A stretch of 64,000 nucleotides of DNA, from positions 1-64,000 of the forward strand of contig VZTG01001939.1 in assembly GCA_013397845.1 (NCBI GenBank). Direction: 5' to 3'. Under the pieces are notes generated by a model, which had not been told where the DNA came from, searched no databases, and saw only the letters and a program-made list of their open reading frames with translations. This document shows, in pieces, positions 48,373 through 61,639 of the stretch; the first letter of the stretch is position 1; the number at the start of each line of letters is the position of its first letter. A program made the position numbers and the translations under genes. The DNA comes from Melanocharis versteri. Taxonomy: Eukaryota; Chordata; Aves; Passeriformes; Melanocharitidae.

Positions 48373-50349
48373 GAACAACTGGTTCTCTAACTGCAACACA
48401 AATAACATCTGAAATACAGCCATGCCCTTATTTTTTCCCCAAGCCCATGATTTATTTATTCCACATCCACCTTGGACCGCTATCTGAATTTCCAGGAGCT
48501 ATAAACCACCACAAATGTCATTCTTGTCCATGCAAGTAAGGACAGTATAAGCCCTCAAGACCCCCATCTGAACAGGGATTTGGATTACTGAAGCTTGGCA
48601 GAGAACGTGCAGAAGTAAAAAGGATGGGAACTTCAACTATGTGCCCAAAGCCACACGCAGGAAAATCTCTGTTGGTGCTGCACCACTTCAAGGCAGCTCC
48701 TGTGCACGTGACTGAAGACCCAGCAACAGACTTCTGTTAATTCCCATACTACTTTTCTCCCCTGTCTCTGCCACCTCTCCAGTCTCTGAGGCTCAAACCT
48801 GTCTACTTAGAAAAAAACATGGCTTCGAGGGTGCTTTGTTTTAGAGTTTCAGAAGGAGGTTTAGCCAACAGCTTGCAACTTCAGCGCAGTTTTGCTGGGC
48901 ATACATACTTCGAGTGAGTGGAAAGCACCAGAGATGCAGCACAGCCAGAGCCATGTGGTGCTGTATAGAGGACAGAGGGCTCAGCAAGACACATGGACAA
49001 GGAGGGAAATCTTTGGGGGATGTACAAGGCATGAAATCAGTCAAAACACTGAAAAAAATTAAGAAAATTAAACCTCTACTTCCAAGTTAGCCTGGGCTGA
49101 TATAATCACTTGCTGTCACATTCCTGATTTTCTTTCTGTCCATCACAAACTGTGACCCTGAACTCTCTCTGTGCCAGAACTGGCCTTCCTCCAACCCTGC
49201 ACTGAGCCATTTCAGCTTGCTAAGCTGGCAGATAGTAAGTCACCACATCATCTAGGGAGAAGGTATTGTGTGCTCAGCTCTGGTCTTCCCACCAGACAGC
49301 CTGCCTTCTGGTCAGCACAGGTGGCTCCACAGCAACCTCTCAGACCCTGTGAAAAGTGTCCCAGGCTAAACTCCCCGAGCTCTTCTAATACATTCATTCT
49401 CCTTTAACTTGAAATAAAATTGTATTTTCTCCTGATTTCTCCGAATAACAGGATAACAAAAGTTCCTTTTGAAATCTGGTTACTCAGATTTTACGTGGCT
49501 GGATCACTGGGCAAATTGCTGTGCTAGAAACCTCTTTCCTTAAATCCCCCTAGAAGCAAGTCAGCAGCCTAGATTTGATAGATAGTTAATTCCATGAAAG
49601 GCCATCAGCCAATCAGTCACAGCATCCATAGTCCTCTCCAAATTCCTCAGAATTAAACGTTCCCCTCTTAAACACTTCAGGGAACCTCCTTCATCCTTTA
49701 ACCCCTCTGAAACACACCAGAAAGCAGGTCAGATTTCATACACCGCTGGCATTTTTACTGAAGATATTCCACTCTCCCTTCACACATCCAACACATCCTT
49801 GTTTCTCTCTTCCACACAGTCATTTAGTTCACATAGGAAGAGCAACTGACCCAACAACCAATTTCCTCTTCTTGTTGATTTTGGCTTAAAAGAGGAGGTA
49901 GCAACATGCAAAAGCTCTCTTATGGGCAAATACTTCAGATGCTGCTTAGATAAGATCTGTGTTAGGAGTTCTCAAGAGGCTTCCTACCCAAGACTTCCCT
50001 TGAGAGGGGCTTTATCTCTCCCTGACGTAGCTTATGGAGTAAAGAGGAATGTTTCTAGATGGGAGTCTAACCAGAAAAATGTGAGCCTGAAAGCAGGTAT
50101 TCAAGTTACTGGCAGGGAAAAAAAGGAAATATCCCAGTGCCTCCTTCTTCAGCACCCCAGTAATGAGAAACAAAATGATGACAGAAAGCTGCACAAGCCT
50201 AATGTGCAAGCATTGCAATGTAAGTACACTTGACAGCAAAATGAATGCATCAAATCCAATGTTTGTGCTGGTGGCTCCCTTTTACTGCTTTTTGGGTTGT
50301 ATAATACAGTTTGGATGCCTTGGGCCTGAGCTGCAGATGAGCAGTTGGC
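48373..50349. other. Noncoding DNA, no gene recognised
   Basis: Short overlapping frames only (for example 49171-49407, +, 78 codons, and 49922-50233, +, 103 codons), none with recognisable domains. No repeats or RNA genes were recognised. Confidence 0.55.
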
Positions 50350-50640
50350 TGTGAAGTTTGTTGTGCTAGCCTTGACTCAGCTTTCTCTAATTTGTCTCGA
50401 TATGAGTTTAGGCCTCTGCTGAGTACACAAGCAAAACTTGATCATTCTCACATTAATTAACACCTGCAGCATTTGACTGCAAAATTGCATTAGACATGCG
50501 TAACACCTAATCCCATAGAAATGGGAGAGCTGTTAAACCATGGATTGCTCTAGTAGTTTAAAATCATTGTGCAAAGTAATTAAAAACATAATTGTGCTTC
50601 CAATTGTTAAGACACTTCATTACTTCCTCAATCCTCTGTT
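50350..50640. promoter_or_regulatory. Enhancer-like (possible conserved noncoding) stretch D
   Basis: The block carries ATTAATTAA at 50452-50460, AGTAATTAAAAAC near 50575, CATAATTGTG and CCAATTGTTAAG words, plus TGACTCAG (AP-1-like) near 50374. It is free of low-complexity runs. Homeodomain-type cores are unusually dense. Inference from texture only. Confidence 0.3.
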
Positions 50641-51639
50641 ACTTTCTTGGTACCAGGTCTCAGATGTGTTAAGCTGCCAACACTTCCTAAAGCCCACAGA
50701 GGAAATTCAGTTTCAAACCAAAATATACCTATAATAGTTATTCCCCATAATGATTGCAAATACTTAATTACAAAGTATCAAGTAATCTTCATGTTCCTTC
50801 CCTCCGACTTGCCTTATCCAATGGATTAATTCCTATATCTCTATTCCCCTGCAGAACTTCCACAGTAATTTCCTCTTAGAAGAAGACATCCAGTATGGAA
50901 TAAAGGGAATGTCTGCAGCTAGATATATTATGGCTGTCAAAGTAATTTGTATAATTAATATTTTGTAGGCTAGATATCAACGTGGATTGAATTTTATGAC
51001 TGATTTTCCAGCTCTAGATATCTGGCTATGTACAAGTATTGACTTCATTCTGGTACAAAAGATACAACAGTGCATCTACAGGAGATAACATTAGTTGTAT
51101 CCTGAACTGTTTGTAGTCTGAAGCTTTTGAGGGCCCTAATATTATGGACAGTCTTCTTTACAGGTAAATAGTCATTCTGAAGCACTAAAATACAGCAGTA
51201 AGAGCCTGTCAGTGTGACATACATACTAAACCCACTTAGCTGGCTACTTTCACAGTACTTCTTTTAAAAGCTGTACTCAAGATAGGTTCACTACTTGCAG
51301 ACATCTGCAACTTTAAATTTCAGGAGGGATTTCACAGCTGATGGACAATTTACACTTCTAATTGAAAGCAAGGGTAGGGAAAAAGGGAAGAACGAAGCCA
51401 ACACATATTTTGGAGACTCCATTCCCATGAAATGGCTACACAGAAACTGCCTTAGCACAAAACTCCAGTGAACAACATTGCACTTGCTGTACTGCCCAGC
51501 ACCAGCTGGATCTGTTCTGAGCCAAGGCAAAAATGAAGTAATGTTTTGTGACAGAAAGAAAATCCCATTACTAGGAAGTCAAAAGTGAAGTGTGCCGTTG
51601 GTTTCATGCAAAGTGAGACTGCCAAGTGGTTTGGTAAAT
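50641..51639. other. Noncoding DNA with a second acceptor/donor juxtaposition
   Basis: No gene or repeat was recognised. At 51161-51169, CAG|GTAAAT follows the pyrimidine-rich GTCTTCTTTA. This is a weaker relative of the recursive splice candidate at 268, on the same strand. An acceptor-like CTATTCCCCTGCAG ends at about 50854 without a donor. Confidence 0.45.
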
Positions 51640-52330
51640 TATTTTTTAAGGTGTCCTAGAAGCTTCTCCACGCAATAGTGATTTCTCCGATTAAAGGCAG
51701 TGTTATGTTAAAACCCATTTAATAGTCTTATCTTGACCCGGCGTAATAGCTCTGAAAAGACCACATCAAAAGTTTGCAGTTGTCGAGGAAATGGTTGCTT
51801 GCACGGGTTTCATTTTTACACTTAACCCCCAGGGTAAGAACTGCATCTATTTTGGATCAGATCTCTTATTGAAATCCACCGTGCTACAGAAAAGTTTTTC
51901 TCTCCAACTATCGCTGAAATCATTCATCAAACCCAAAAATTGTCTGAATGGGTAGAAGAAGCTCCTGTGGCGAAATAAATTTAGGAGTCTTGTCGGGTGT
52001 GTTTCCCTATGCATCCAGACAGGCAATCATTAAAAACACAAGGCTAGAAAACACACATTTCTATTGCAAAAGAACTTCTATTTTGGGCAAAAAGGTGTAT
52101 TTCAAGGGAATGGAAAATGCCATGTGAGTAGCCCTGAAGTAATTTCAAAGGTGTGTAGATGTGGAAAGACCTGCCTTCCAGACAGATCACTTTGAGTAGC
52201 ACAGTGAGCTCTATGATAATTCCAGCCCTATCCGCAGGAGCCTACGGAAACCACACCCTTGTAGCTTCATAATAGACACGTGGGATGCAACACAGATACA
52301 ACTAATTTTTCTTCTGGCTTTTGCTCTCTT
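51640..52330. promoter_or_regulatory. CpG-retaining enhancer-like stretch E
   Basis: Across about 690 bp, at least nine CpGs are spread through unique sequence (for example in TCTCCGATT, CCCGGCG, TGTCGAGG, GCACGGG, TATCGCTG, GGCGAAAT, TGTCGGG, ATCCGCAGG, CTACGGAA). The flanks are CpG-poor. Words include ATGCAT near 52009 and CAATCATTAA near 52025. Retention of CpG outside an island suggests either constraint or lack of germline methylation. No open frame of note occurs, so regulatory rather than coding function is inferred. Confidence 0.33.
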
Positions 52331-55300
52331 CACTTCCAACATGGACTCTACATATTAAAAAATGTTTATTATGCATCTTACTAGGGACTATTCTTAATGT
52401 GCATTGTTTTGAGGGAGACCCTTACAGGAGGCATGAACACCACACATGTAATCTCATAGGAATGCTTTGCTTGCAAGAAAGGTGATATAAGGATAACTTA
52501 AAGATTGGTTATAAACTATTTCAGAACAAGCCACCCAACACTTCAGACAACCAAGCTGTCATGTCTTTTCAGAGAAGAGGTCATCATGAAGATGCATCTC
52601 TTTATATGCCAAAGTTACTATTTTGTAGTTTGTCATACTTATTAACATCAACCAATTGACTCCTTTTAAAAGGAGATGAGAAGACAAAAAAGTAGGAGTA
52701 GATGAGATAGACACAAGGCAGGCTGGGAGAGACAGGACAGTCTATCATGGCTTCTATCCCATATGTTCACTTACCAAACTCAGCTGGTGGAGCTAAAAAG
52801 TGACAATAAAGAAGATGAATGGCTACACACTTCTCAGCAAAACTCAAATGTCTAAACCCTTCAAGCTTTATTTCCCAATAGAGCAAACACATGCTCAATG
52901 GAACTAGGCTGAAGAGCTACAAAAGCGTGAGAAAGCTACAGGCAGAGCTTTCACTGGCAATATCAGACAAACAGTGAACACTGTACAACATTCCAGCAAG
53001 ATCTGGAGTTCCTACTGATTCTTTAGATGTTAAGATGTCTGAAAAAGTTGTCTTTGCAAATTCAATCACCTGTGAACTGTGTCATTAAATCAGAAAGTAC
53101 AACAAAGCTTAGCAAGAGCCTGTTAATAAACTTTAAGGTAATACAAAAACATTCTCTTATCAATGAGTAAAGTTTTGATAGTAAATAATTTATCTATCTC
53201 AAAGTATTATATGAATGTAAAATAACCATATTTGTTTTGATAAAAATATATAAGCCAATATTCCACTTGGTAATCCTAGCAGCAACAGCTCTCCCTAACC
53301 AGGCAGATGGCAGAGATTTCACTGAACATTTTCCTATCCAGAGCTCTTTGCACAGAAGGAAGGTGCTGCCCTCTCAGCAGCTATCAGGTGACCTATTTTA
53401 ACCTTTTCTTCCTCCTCCTTAGACCCACAAGACCTTTTTTCATTATACAAAGGAACAATTAAAGATTACTAGATTTCCTAAACAACTACAATACCCAGCT
53501 TCAGAAATTCCAGTCGATTTTGAAAGACTCTAATCTTCGAGTGGCTGCATTCTCCGAGCATTAAAGACAAAGAGCAAAGACTGTGGCTAAGCTTGCAAGA
53601 CGAGAGAAAAGCAAGAATAAAAAAAAAAGGAGGTTAGCGTCTCTGGAACACTCTACGCCAGACCTCTTTATTTCCAGTCAAGTTTTTCAATCAATCAGAC
53701 ACGCTCCCAGAAAAATGTAATGTCATTCCTTACACATTAAGCGACAAAAGAAAAATACAGGCATAAAATCATATATACTTCCAGCAAGCACCTTCTGCAC
53801 TACGCTGATATCTGGCCTGCTGCCCTGCCTATTAACATCTCAATTTCTCAGTGCTGCAGAACAAATGGGGAAGAACAAAGCATGAAAACTTGCTTTTACA
53901 TCTTGATTTTCACTCTTCTTTGGGGACATGGATGCAAGCAGACATTAATTTCTTGGTTCAATATTTTTAGAACAGTGCGGTAGGACAAAAGACCTAGGCT
54001 TGGGAAGAAAGGAGAATATTTAAGTTAAACAAAGAAATAGGAAAAAAGATCTAAAGGTTCCCTGCTGGAGGACAGTGCAGTAAAAGACATTTCAAAGAAT
54101 AACAGCACCCTCATTGATAAAAGTCACTGAGCAAGTGGCAGCAGGGATCTCTGACAGTTTCTTCAAGGAAATTACTCATGCCAGCCAAACTTGGCTGACC
54201 TCCTCAGCTGACAAAGCCTGTGTATACCCTGGAAGAGTAGGGGTAGAGGTGAGGATCATGGCTCCAGAAAATTGCCCAGGGTTTTCCAGACTCAGGGGAA
54301 AAAGGATAAAAAAAAAGGATTTAAAAAAAAAAAATCAATTATTTCCCTTTACTCCATTTACCTCCACTAACAGAGTTTAGAATTACCATGTACGATCTCT
54401 GAGCAAACAGCAGGTGGGATATGAAGGGTTTACTTGTGGCAGATTCAGTCCATTTCAAGTTAGATTTTTCCTCACACCTATGTGAACTAAATGGCATTGT
54501 GAAGACAAGTCCTTTTTTTCACAGAGTATCTACAACAGGTTTGACAGGCTTGGTGGGAAGAAGGAATAGTTTGTCCTACCTTAGAAAGTAGACTGCTCTA
54601 GGTGACCTTTTGGTAATGCTGTCAACCTGCCATTCCAAATACAATTTTGGTCAGAAATCATGACCTGGGTCAAGGATATGCTGACAAACATCTTCAGGTT
54701 GAAACAAAAATTCAACCTCCAACCTCAACCATCACTGGAGCCAAGACCCATAAAAAGCAGGCATTTTATGATGTGGCTGTCCCTGCAGTAGAAAAAAGGA
54801 CATTGAAACCTTGCCAGCTGATTCATCACATGGACAAGGACTTGTTGTTCATCTGGCATGGATTGCAAATGAAGACACAGTGGTTAAAGGCTAAACTGCT
54901 TCCTGATCTAGTCAGGCACTCTGTTCCCCTGCCTCCATCAGTATTAATTGAGATATTTTCTTATAGTAGGTTTCTCCACCCCTCATTAAAATAGGGTTCT
55001 TTTCTAAAAGCTCCTTCTTTGTTTCTTGTTTGCAAATTCACTGATGCTGAATCATTTCCTTCTAAGGAGATCATGAATAAAATATGAAGATTATAAGTCC
55101 AGGAGTCTTTGATGTGTTTTCAAGCGTTAGGAGCTCAATCAGTTCTCTGCAGTTATCCCTTTGAAGTTTCAACTGGGCATTTTCTTCCTCAAAAAAGAAA
55201 AGCTTCTGTCCTTTTGAAGGATGACTATCTTAAAGATATACTGTTTATTTTGGCTTTATTCTTGATAATTGTTTAAAAGCCAGAGGACAGCACAAGGATC

Positions 55301-57219
55301 AGGAAAGAAAATAGTAACCATTAAAAAGGGTTACTTTTGGGGTATACATGGATTTATGAATCTACAAGGACCTTTTGACTTATCCCATTTCCATACCTAT
55401 CAACATCAATGCAATTATTTCAATATCAACCTGGAATAACACAAGGAAGACCTCAAGCTAGATTATTCACAGAAATGTAGAGCAATAATCATTCCAAGGA
55501 AGAGCTCTACCTCCACTTGTGGCAAGTTAAATGACTGAGGAGCAGTGAGTAATTTCAGAAAGCCACACTAAAGGAAAAAAACACTAAATTTTGCCATGTC
55601 CCCGCTTAGATAGAAATATTGCCCTTTGTATGTACTAATGCTCATAACATGTTATGCTGCTTCTTAGTTTTGTCAGGTTCCAGGAATGAGATGTGATTGT
55701 TCAGAGCCTGAGCAGCTCCCACAGCTTAGACACCAGTCTCCTTGAAGAAATGCATTAGTGCCTTGCAGTGACATCCATCATTAGGTACCGTGGAACTCAG
55801 AGAATACTTTACCCAAAGCACTCCCATGCAGTCATCCTAAGCCCAGAAATAAAATCAATTTGCTTTAATTCTCTTTCTACAGCCATCATCGGCTGCCAGT
55901 TTTTTCTTAAGGAATGCTTCCTTTGAAGACAAAATTTCCTCACAAGGAAACACGGTCTTTTATTCTCTGCACTAATTGCTTTTTTCAAACCATATCCTAA
56001 AGAGGTGACTTGTGCAATTTCTGTAGGTATGGTCTTCTGCAACAATGACACGATTCAAGTATGCCCAGCCTAACATTGTAATAGCCTGCAGTAAGCTGCA
56101 CTTTATATTCAGCTCCACACAGCTACAAAATTAGTCAAATAACAAGACTAATCTGTGTTGGACTCTGTGAGGCTTCAGTATCAGCGTCACTGGTAGACAA
56201 ATTAGGTATTTTTCTGCCTGCAATATCTGAATACTCATTGTTTTGCCCACAGGTGGATTCATGGAAGCAGCAAGAGAAAAATGGGCACCCGCGTATCTTG
56301 AGAATACCCTAACTCTGCTTATGGAAATGACCAGGTACTCATCCAGAGACATCTGCCCTGATTCCAACACATAGTTCTGCTTTCATCCACCCACGTGCGG
56401 GAATTTGGGGACTTAACCTTCTAACAATCTCGTCAATAAAGATGAGTTTGCAAAGCTGCAGTGAAGTAAAAGTGCAGAGCCTCCAATTCACATATGCATT
56501 GCACCAGTGATCAGGCACCTCATGGAAAGTCAGCCTCCCTCTGCCCCAATCCCACCTGGATTAAGAGCCTGGCTGAAACAGCCCAGAAGATGACCCCAAA
56601 AACACACTCCAGATCCAGCAGGAAAGCGACCTCGCACCATCACCACCTTCTGCTGGGTATCTGCACCTGCATCTTCTGTTGCCAAAGACTCAGGTGCTCA
56701 GACCTAAAGCCAGCACCGTACATTATTGAACTTCACTACTTCTTCAGCTGAATGGAAATCAAAAATAAAGCAAGCCTTTGAGTACACCAAAGAAACCTAG
56801 GTTTATTTAATATTAGAATATTAAAAATCAGGCTTTTTACTCTCCCTGGCAAGAGACAATTTTATTGCAGCTTAAAAAAGGCAGTCACACCATTTGTAAG
56901 AAGCTGTAGGTGTGAAAACCATGAGGGAGATCATCAGCTCTGCAGTGAACTAATACACTCAAATAAATAGTTTGATTAGAAATGAGGATGTTGTATTCTT
57001 GACCTAATTTTGCTTCCTTAGTGGCTATGGGTGCCACATTACACTGTGCAAATGGCACACTATTTATTCTCTTACATGTGACTGAAGCGAGGTTTAGAAA
57101 TTACTTTTTATGGAAGATGTTTAACAGTTCTCATGTTTTGTACTTTTTATCAGTAGTTAAAAATGAAGATTACTTTAACTACATGATATTAGGCAAAGAA
57201 TAAATAAAACTGAAGACTG
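52331..57219. other. Noncoding DNA, no gene recognised
   Basis: Frames of 115 codons (54647-54994, +) and 88 codons (54114-54380, +) have no recognisable domain, and the second ends in an A-rich patch (54299-54340). No LINE or LTR was identified. AT-rich sequence at 53100-53260 has no clear motif grammar. Confidence 0.55.
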
Positions 57220-57510
57220 ATGAAAGATTATTTTGATATATTTTAACCATTTAAATAGTCTAGATATGCTGGTAATGTGCATTTTACAACAATTTCCTTA
57301 ACTTCTTGGATAGGAATACGTAAGTACAAAAATTCTCTTCAGGCATAAACGCACTTAAAGTGGTTATTACAGCTTTTTAAAAAATTGCAGTTATTTTACA
57401 TGCACTTAGCTGAAAATAGTATTCAAAACACTGTCAGACTCCTGTTGCTGTGGCAACACATTGTTCATGGTTTGCCTGTCTGAGGCAACAAGAAGTCTTA
57501 AATATTGAAT
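57220..57510. promoter_or_regulatory. Enhancer-like stretch F with RFX X-box and SOX motif
   Basis: GTTGCTGTGGCAAC at 57444-57457 is an RFX X-box-type inverted repeat: half sites GTTGCT and GGCAAC with a 2-bp spacer, one mismatch from the perfect palindrome. CATTGTT at 57459-57465, one base further on, is a SOX core. The preceding 200 bp are repeat-free and AT-rich with TAATGTGCATTTTAC and ATTTAAATAG words. RFX and SOX sites together are known from ciliated-cell, neural and sensory enhancers. The motifs are visible; activity is inferred. Confidence 0.4.
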
Positions 57511-58479
57511 TAAATATACTTAAGTCCAGCACTCAGATTTGGCCATCATGTCCCAGCAGAAAGCTAGTTTATTTAACTACTTAGAGGTGGCTTCTCACCA
57601 AGAACCAAATTATTACTTAACATACTGAGAGCAAAAGTCTTTGCAGATGTTAAGAAAAAGGATTGTTTAACACTCTGAGGAGCAGCACTAGAGACAATAA
57701 CAAACAGGGTTTTGCTTTCACTTGCCACCACTGGATGGGGTAGAAGTCAGCAAGAGGTATCGCTCCTTAGAGCTGAAACCACTCTGCTTGTGGAGGATAA
57801 ATCAGGAACTTCATTCCCGTGTCAGCTGTACTGAATCATTCTGACCTCTGCTTAGTTCCGAGCAAGCAATATTTGAACACTCCATCTGCTTTGCAGCAGA
57901 ACACCCCACACCTCCATGCCAGCTGTGCTGCCCCAGGGGATGCTTTCCTTTCTCCCAGGGCAGAGCTGCTGGGCCACGGGGTGCAAAAGCAGCAACGGGT
58001 GTGTCCTTCAAAGCAGGGCAGCTTGATGTGCCTCGTACCAGCACTGCATAAACAATGCCAGAGATGGGAAAGAAGCAGAACAGTACTCAAAGCTCCGTCA
58101 CGTGCCACCTTAAAATCAATCCTGAAACGCACCATTAAGCACAGAATGTACACAGCATTTCTGAGCAACAAAGGAATACGGCCTGACCATCACCACTGCC
58201 CTCATGTTCCTCACTAAATTTTAGTATTTGGCGGTTTGTAATCCATCTGTAAACAATTTCACACAAGAAAAACACTAGCTAAATTCACAATTAATTAATT
58301 CACACATTTTCAGGAAATTCTCCACAGTCCTGGGGAGCACACGCTTTCCATACCTACACTCTTCTGCATAATTCTCTTCTGGGTGGCTGGATAACAAAAT
58401 TGTATGCAGCAAGTTACCTGTATCCAGGAGACACGAAAAAGCTGAGTTTTGTTTTGCTCTGACACTGTCCTTAAGGGAA
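57511..58479. other. Noncoding, locally GC-richer DNA, no gene recognised
   Basis: A 132-codon frame at 57819-58217 (+) overlaps a 111-codon frame on the minus strand. Both seem to result from locally lower A/T content. No domain, start context or splice sites support a gene. Confidence 0.5.
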
Positions 58480-58780
58480 GCGTGCTTATGACCTCTGATT
58501 ATTGTGTTCTGTGCTCCGAGTGAGAATATTAAATTTAATGTGCTTGCATTTTAATTTCAGCTATAACAATAAGCAACTGCCCTAATTTGGACCTGAACTT
58601 CCTAAAATACAAAAATCTAAACCTGCCAGCTAATCAGACATCATTTCCCTGTGTCTAAACAGAAGGGAAATATTCCCTCTATGAATCACCTGCGGTGACT
58701 TTGATTTATCTTTCATTAGCTGCAAAATGACTACCTAATACCTAGCTACCAGCATAGATGGCAAATGAGGCTCCCAGGAA
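58480..58780. promoter_or_regulatory. Enhancer-like (possible conserved noncoding) stretch G
   Basis: Repeat-free block with TGATTATTGTG, AATATTAAATTTAATG, ATTTTAATTTC, AGCTAATCAG and TTCATTAGCTGC words, and CACCTGCGG (E-box) near 58688. Dense homeodomain-type cores with one E-box suggest an enhancer; this is texture-based only. Confidence 0.28.
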
Positions 58781-61639
58781 AGCATTTATTTAGTTCACAC
58801 ATGACTTCACAAGGCAGAAAGTTACCATAGTTGGAAGAATGTCAGAGAAACACATCATTAAAGCCAAACTTCCAATATAGTTCATTCACCAGAGGGAAGT
58901 AAAAACACCCCTCTGAATTTCACATCCTCTTATTCCTTCAAAACCATCTGCATATACCAATGATAGGGAAAAAAAGGAAAGTCCACCGACAATAGGAAGG
59001 GGATGATCTTCCTGCAGGTCTTGTGGGGGCATTTAACAATCGCAACAAAACAAGTTCCGATGATCACAACCTGATCCCAAGCCGTGCTAACTGACCCACT
59101 GCATTCAGTGGGCCTGGCCCAAGATCCCACTAGCTGTCCCTAAAAGGAGCTGCCAGTCCCTTCATTGTACGTTGCTGCCTTTGGCTAATTAGGCAGTAGG
59201 ATGCAGAGAAATCCCAGCATCAAAAAACCCCCAAAGAATGACCAACGTACCATAAAACCTTGCTCAAAGAAAACATTCCTGAAACATGCAAACCACACTT
59301 TAAAGAAAGCGACAAGAATTCATGGGGGAAAAGTACATGTCCAAAATGTTTTCAGAATATTGTGTGCTACCTAATTTCCTGTACCTTGCTAACAGTGGCA
59401 ATGATTTCATGTTACTGGTTAAAACTGAAGAGCACGAAGCTTTTCTTGAGCGTGAGACTACTGCTCAATCTTTATTACAGAAAGCCCAAAACTATGAGGG
59501 GAAATACTTTTACAAGCTGGATCAAAATCTTACAAGTGATCCATTTGGGTGGGCATGCCCATGTGATAAAGGAGAGCAGGAATAAATCCAAAGAAGCACA
59601 GAAACACTCCAAATAAAACCAACCAAACAAGAGATTGTCGAGTAAATGCTAGTGTGATTTTTTTTTTTTTTTTTAGGTGGACTATATGTGTGGAAAAGAA
59701 TAGAGAAGCTTTGGACTTTTGACATTCCCACCAGTTGATTCTTTGTCCTGCTTTTGATTCTGCCTATATTCAGGCACAGGCTTTTCATTTTCTGGAAAGA
59801 AACAGGACTGAATCATGTCAGTAATGGCTTTCACCTTTAGTTTTTTCCCTCCTTCCTATAACAGCCTGCAAACCATTGAAATTTAGTCAAGAAAATAAGC
59901 AACTGCAACTTCTGTAAAATTTACCTTTAAACATGCAGAGGTCTAGCTGGGGGGTAATTCTTTTAATTACTATTATTTTTAAACAGTAGATTAGAGCCAA
60001 TTCTTTTGTTGGAGACGGGTTGTATCAGTCTAAATTAATCCCATGCCCATCCTTGAAATATTGGTACTTTTTCTCAGGCTTAGAAACCTCTTTTTTAGTC
60101 TGCCTTCAAGCTCTCTGCAGACATTACAGCACGGCCTGTTTCTCCTGCGCTTGGGCTGGCTCCTCTCCAGCTCATCATCTCAACACAAGTTCTATCTCCC
60201 CGACTCGTTTCTTCCCCCTCAAACAATTTTCTAGATACACTTTTCAGTGAGCGGGGAAGGACTCACGCACTGTCTCAGTTCACTTGGTGGATCAGAGGTT
60301 TCAACAACTGATTCCATGTATTGTGTGGGCAGATGTTCGAAGGAAGAAAGGTCCAAACCACCAAACCCTTTGGGGAGGGAGGGAAAGGTGCCTCGTGAAA
60401 GAGGAAGCTTTACATCTCGAGGAACCCAACATCACATCTTGAGCCCGTTTTACAAAGAGGTTTTCAAGACTGTCTGGTTTCACGGATATTGGGGAACCTC
60501 AAAGGCAAAAAACCTCACCTCATGCTGTTACAGTGGTGGTCCTTAACATCGATGACAGCAGTAGACCCCCCCTGAGCTATGGGACAGGGATTTCTCTAAC
60601 CCTGGGAACTGCAGCTATTTTTGCAGTTTGGAAATGTGCAAATAACATTTCATACCACACACCTGAAGGATTAAATTCTCTTGGGCCATAAATAGCAACC
60701 TCACTTCTTTTCCACACTTTGCCTCACAGCAAGCCAATGCCATGTTACCCCTCTCAGGGCAGTATCAGAGATGTTCTCCATTCAGTTGCACTTCCCACTC
60801 TGCCTTCCTGCTGGAAAGCCAGCCTTGCTGTGTTTGCTGGCATCCATTCACTCCCCTATTCTAACAGCACCTCCCGACTTCACTTCAGCTCCAGGAGAAA
60901 TGCAAAAGAATTTTGTGTTCAAATGCTATCCAAATATTTATATTTTGCTTATATAGTTTAGTTAATGTGAAATCACTACCAGCTCTTCTTTTCTTTTCAA
61001 ATAATGAAGTCATCCAGAATAGATTTTCTATAAAGCTTAGTTCTCATTTCCATGCCTCTGAAAAGCTGCCTTTTTAAAATGGTGTTGTTTACAGCAATCA
61101 TTGGGAGCTGCACACTTTTCAGAATCCAATCTTCAGTTCCACTGAATGTTTCAATATTACTACAGCTCATGTGCCCGTGGAGTAATAACACTTTTCTCCA
61201 GTGAACATACTATCAGCTATTTAGCTCTAGCCGTATTGTCTAGTAGTTCAACTTTTAAGAGCCTGAAAATAGCAGAACAAGGATTCTGTATAATTCCTTC
61301 AGTATTGCAACAATGTAATTAAGGAAACACATTAATAAAAATATAGTTTGGGGTCAGATTTGAGGGTTGTTTTCTTTTTTCAGCTCTTCTCCCTTCCTTG
61401 AGAAATTTATCAGGTATCACGTAGGAACAATATTACTGAAAAGGCATAGCAAATTTCCATTTGTGCAGTGGGATTTAGATAAGGTCAAGTGACTTACTGA
61501 TTTGTAATGATTTACTGATATATTCCCTCAAATTCCGGTTTTGACAGCCAGGTATCTGACAGCCCTGGGTTTAGCACCTACAAAGACTACTTCTAGAAGT
61601 ATGTATTTTTGTCATTCTTTTCAGAGATTAAAGACTCTT
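58781..61639. other. Noncoding DNA, no gene recognised
   Basis: Two overlapping + frames at 59260-59616 (118 codons) and 59322-59585 (87 codons) cannot both be real and neither shows a known domain. A 17-base T run at 59658-59674 is followed by AG|GTGGAC. No repeats beyond that were recognised. Confidence 0.5.
59658..59674. repeat. 17-base poly(T) tract
   Basis: Pure T run; read on the minus strand it could be a poly(A) tail, but no retroposed body is recognised to its right. Confidence 0.8.

Noticed and set aside
59260..59616. Overlapping 118- and 87-codon + strand frames
   Set aside because: Mutually exclusive frames, no domain, no splice or promoter signals.
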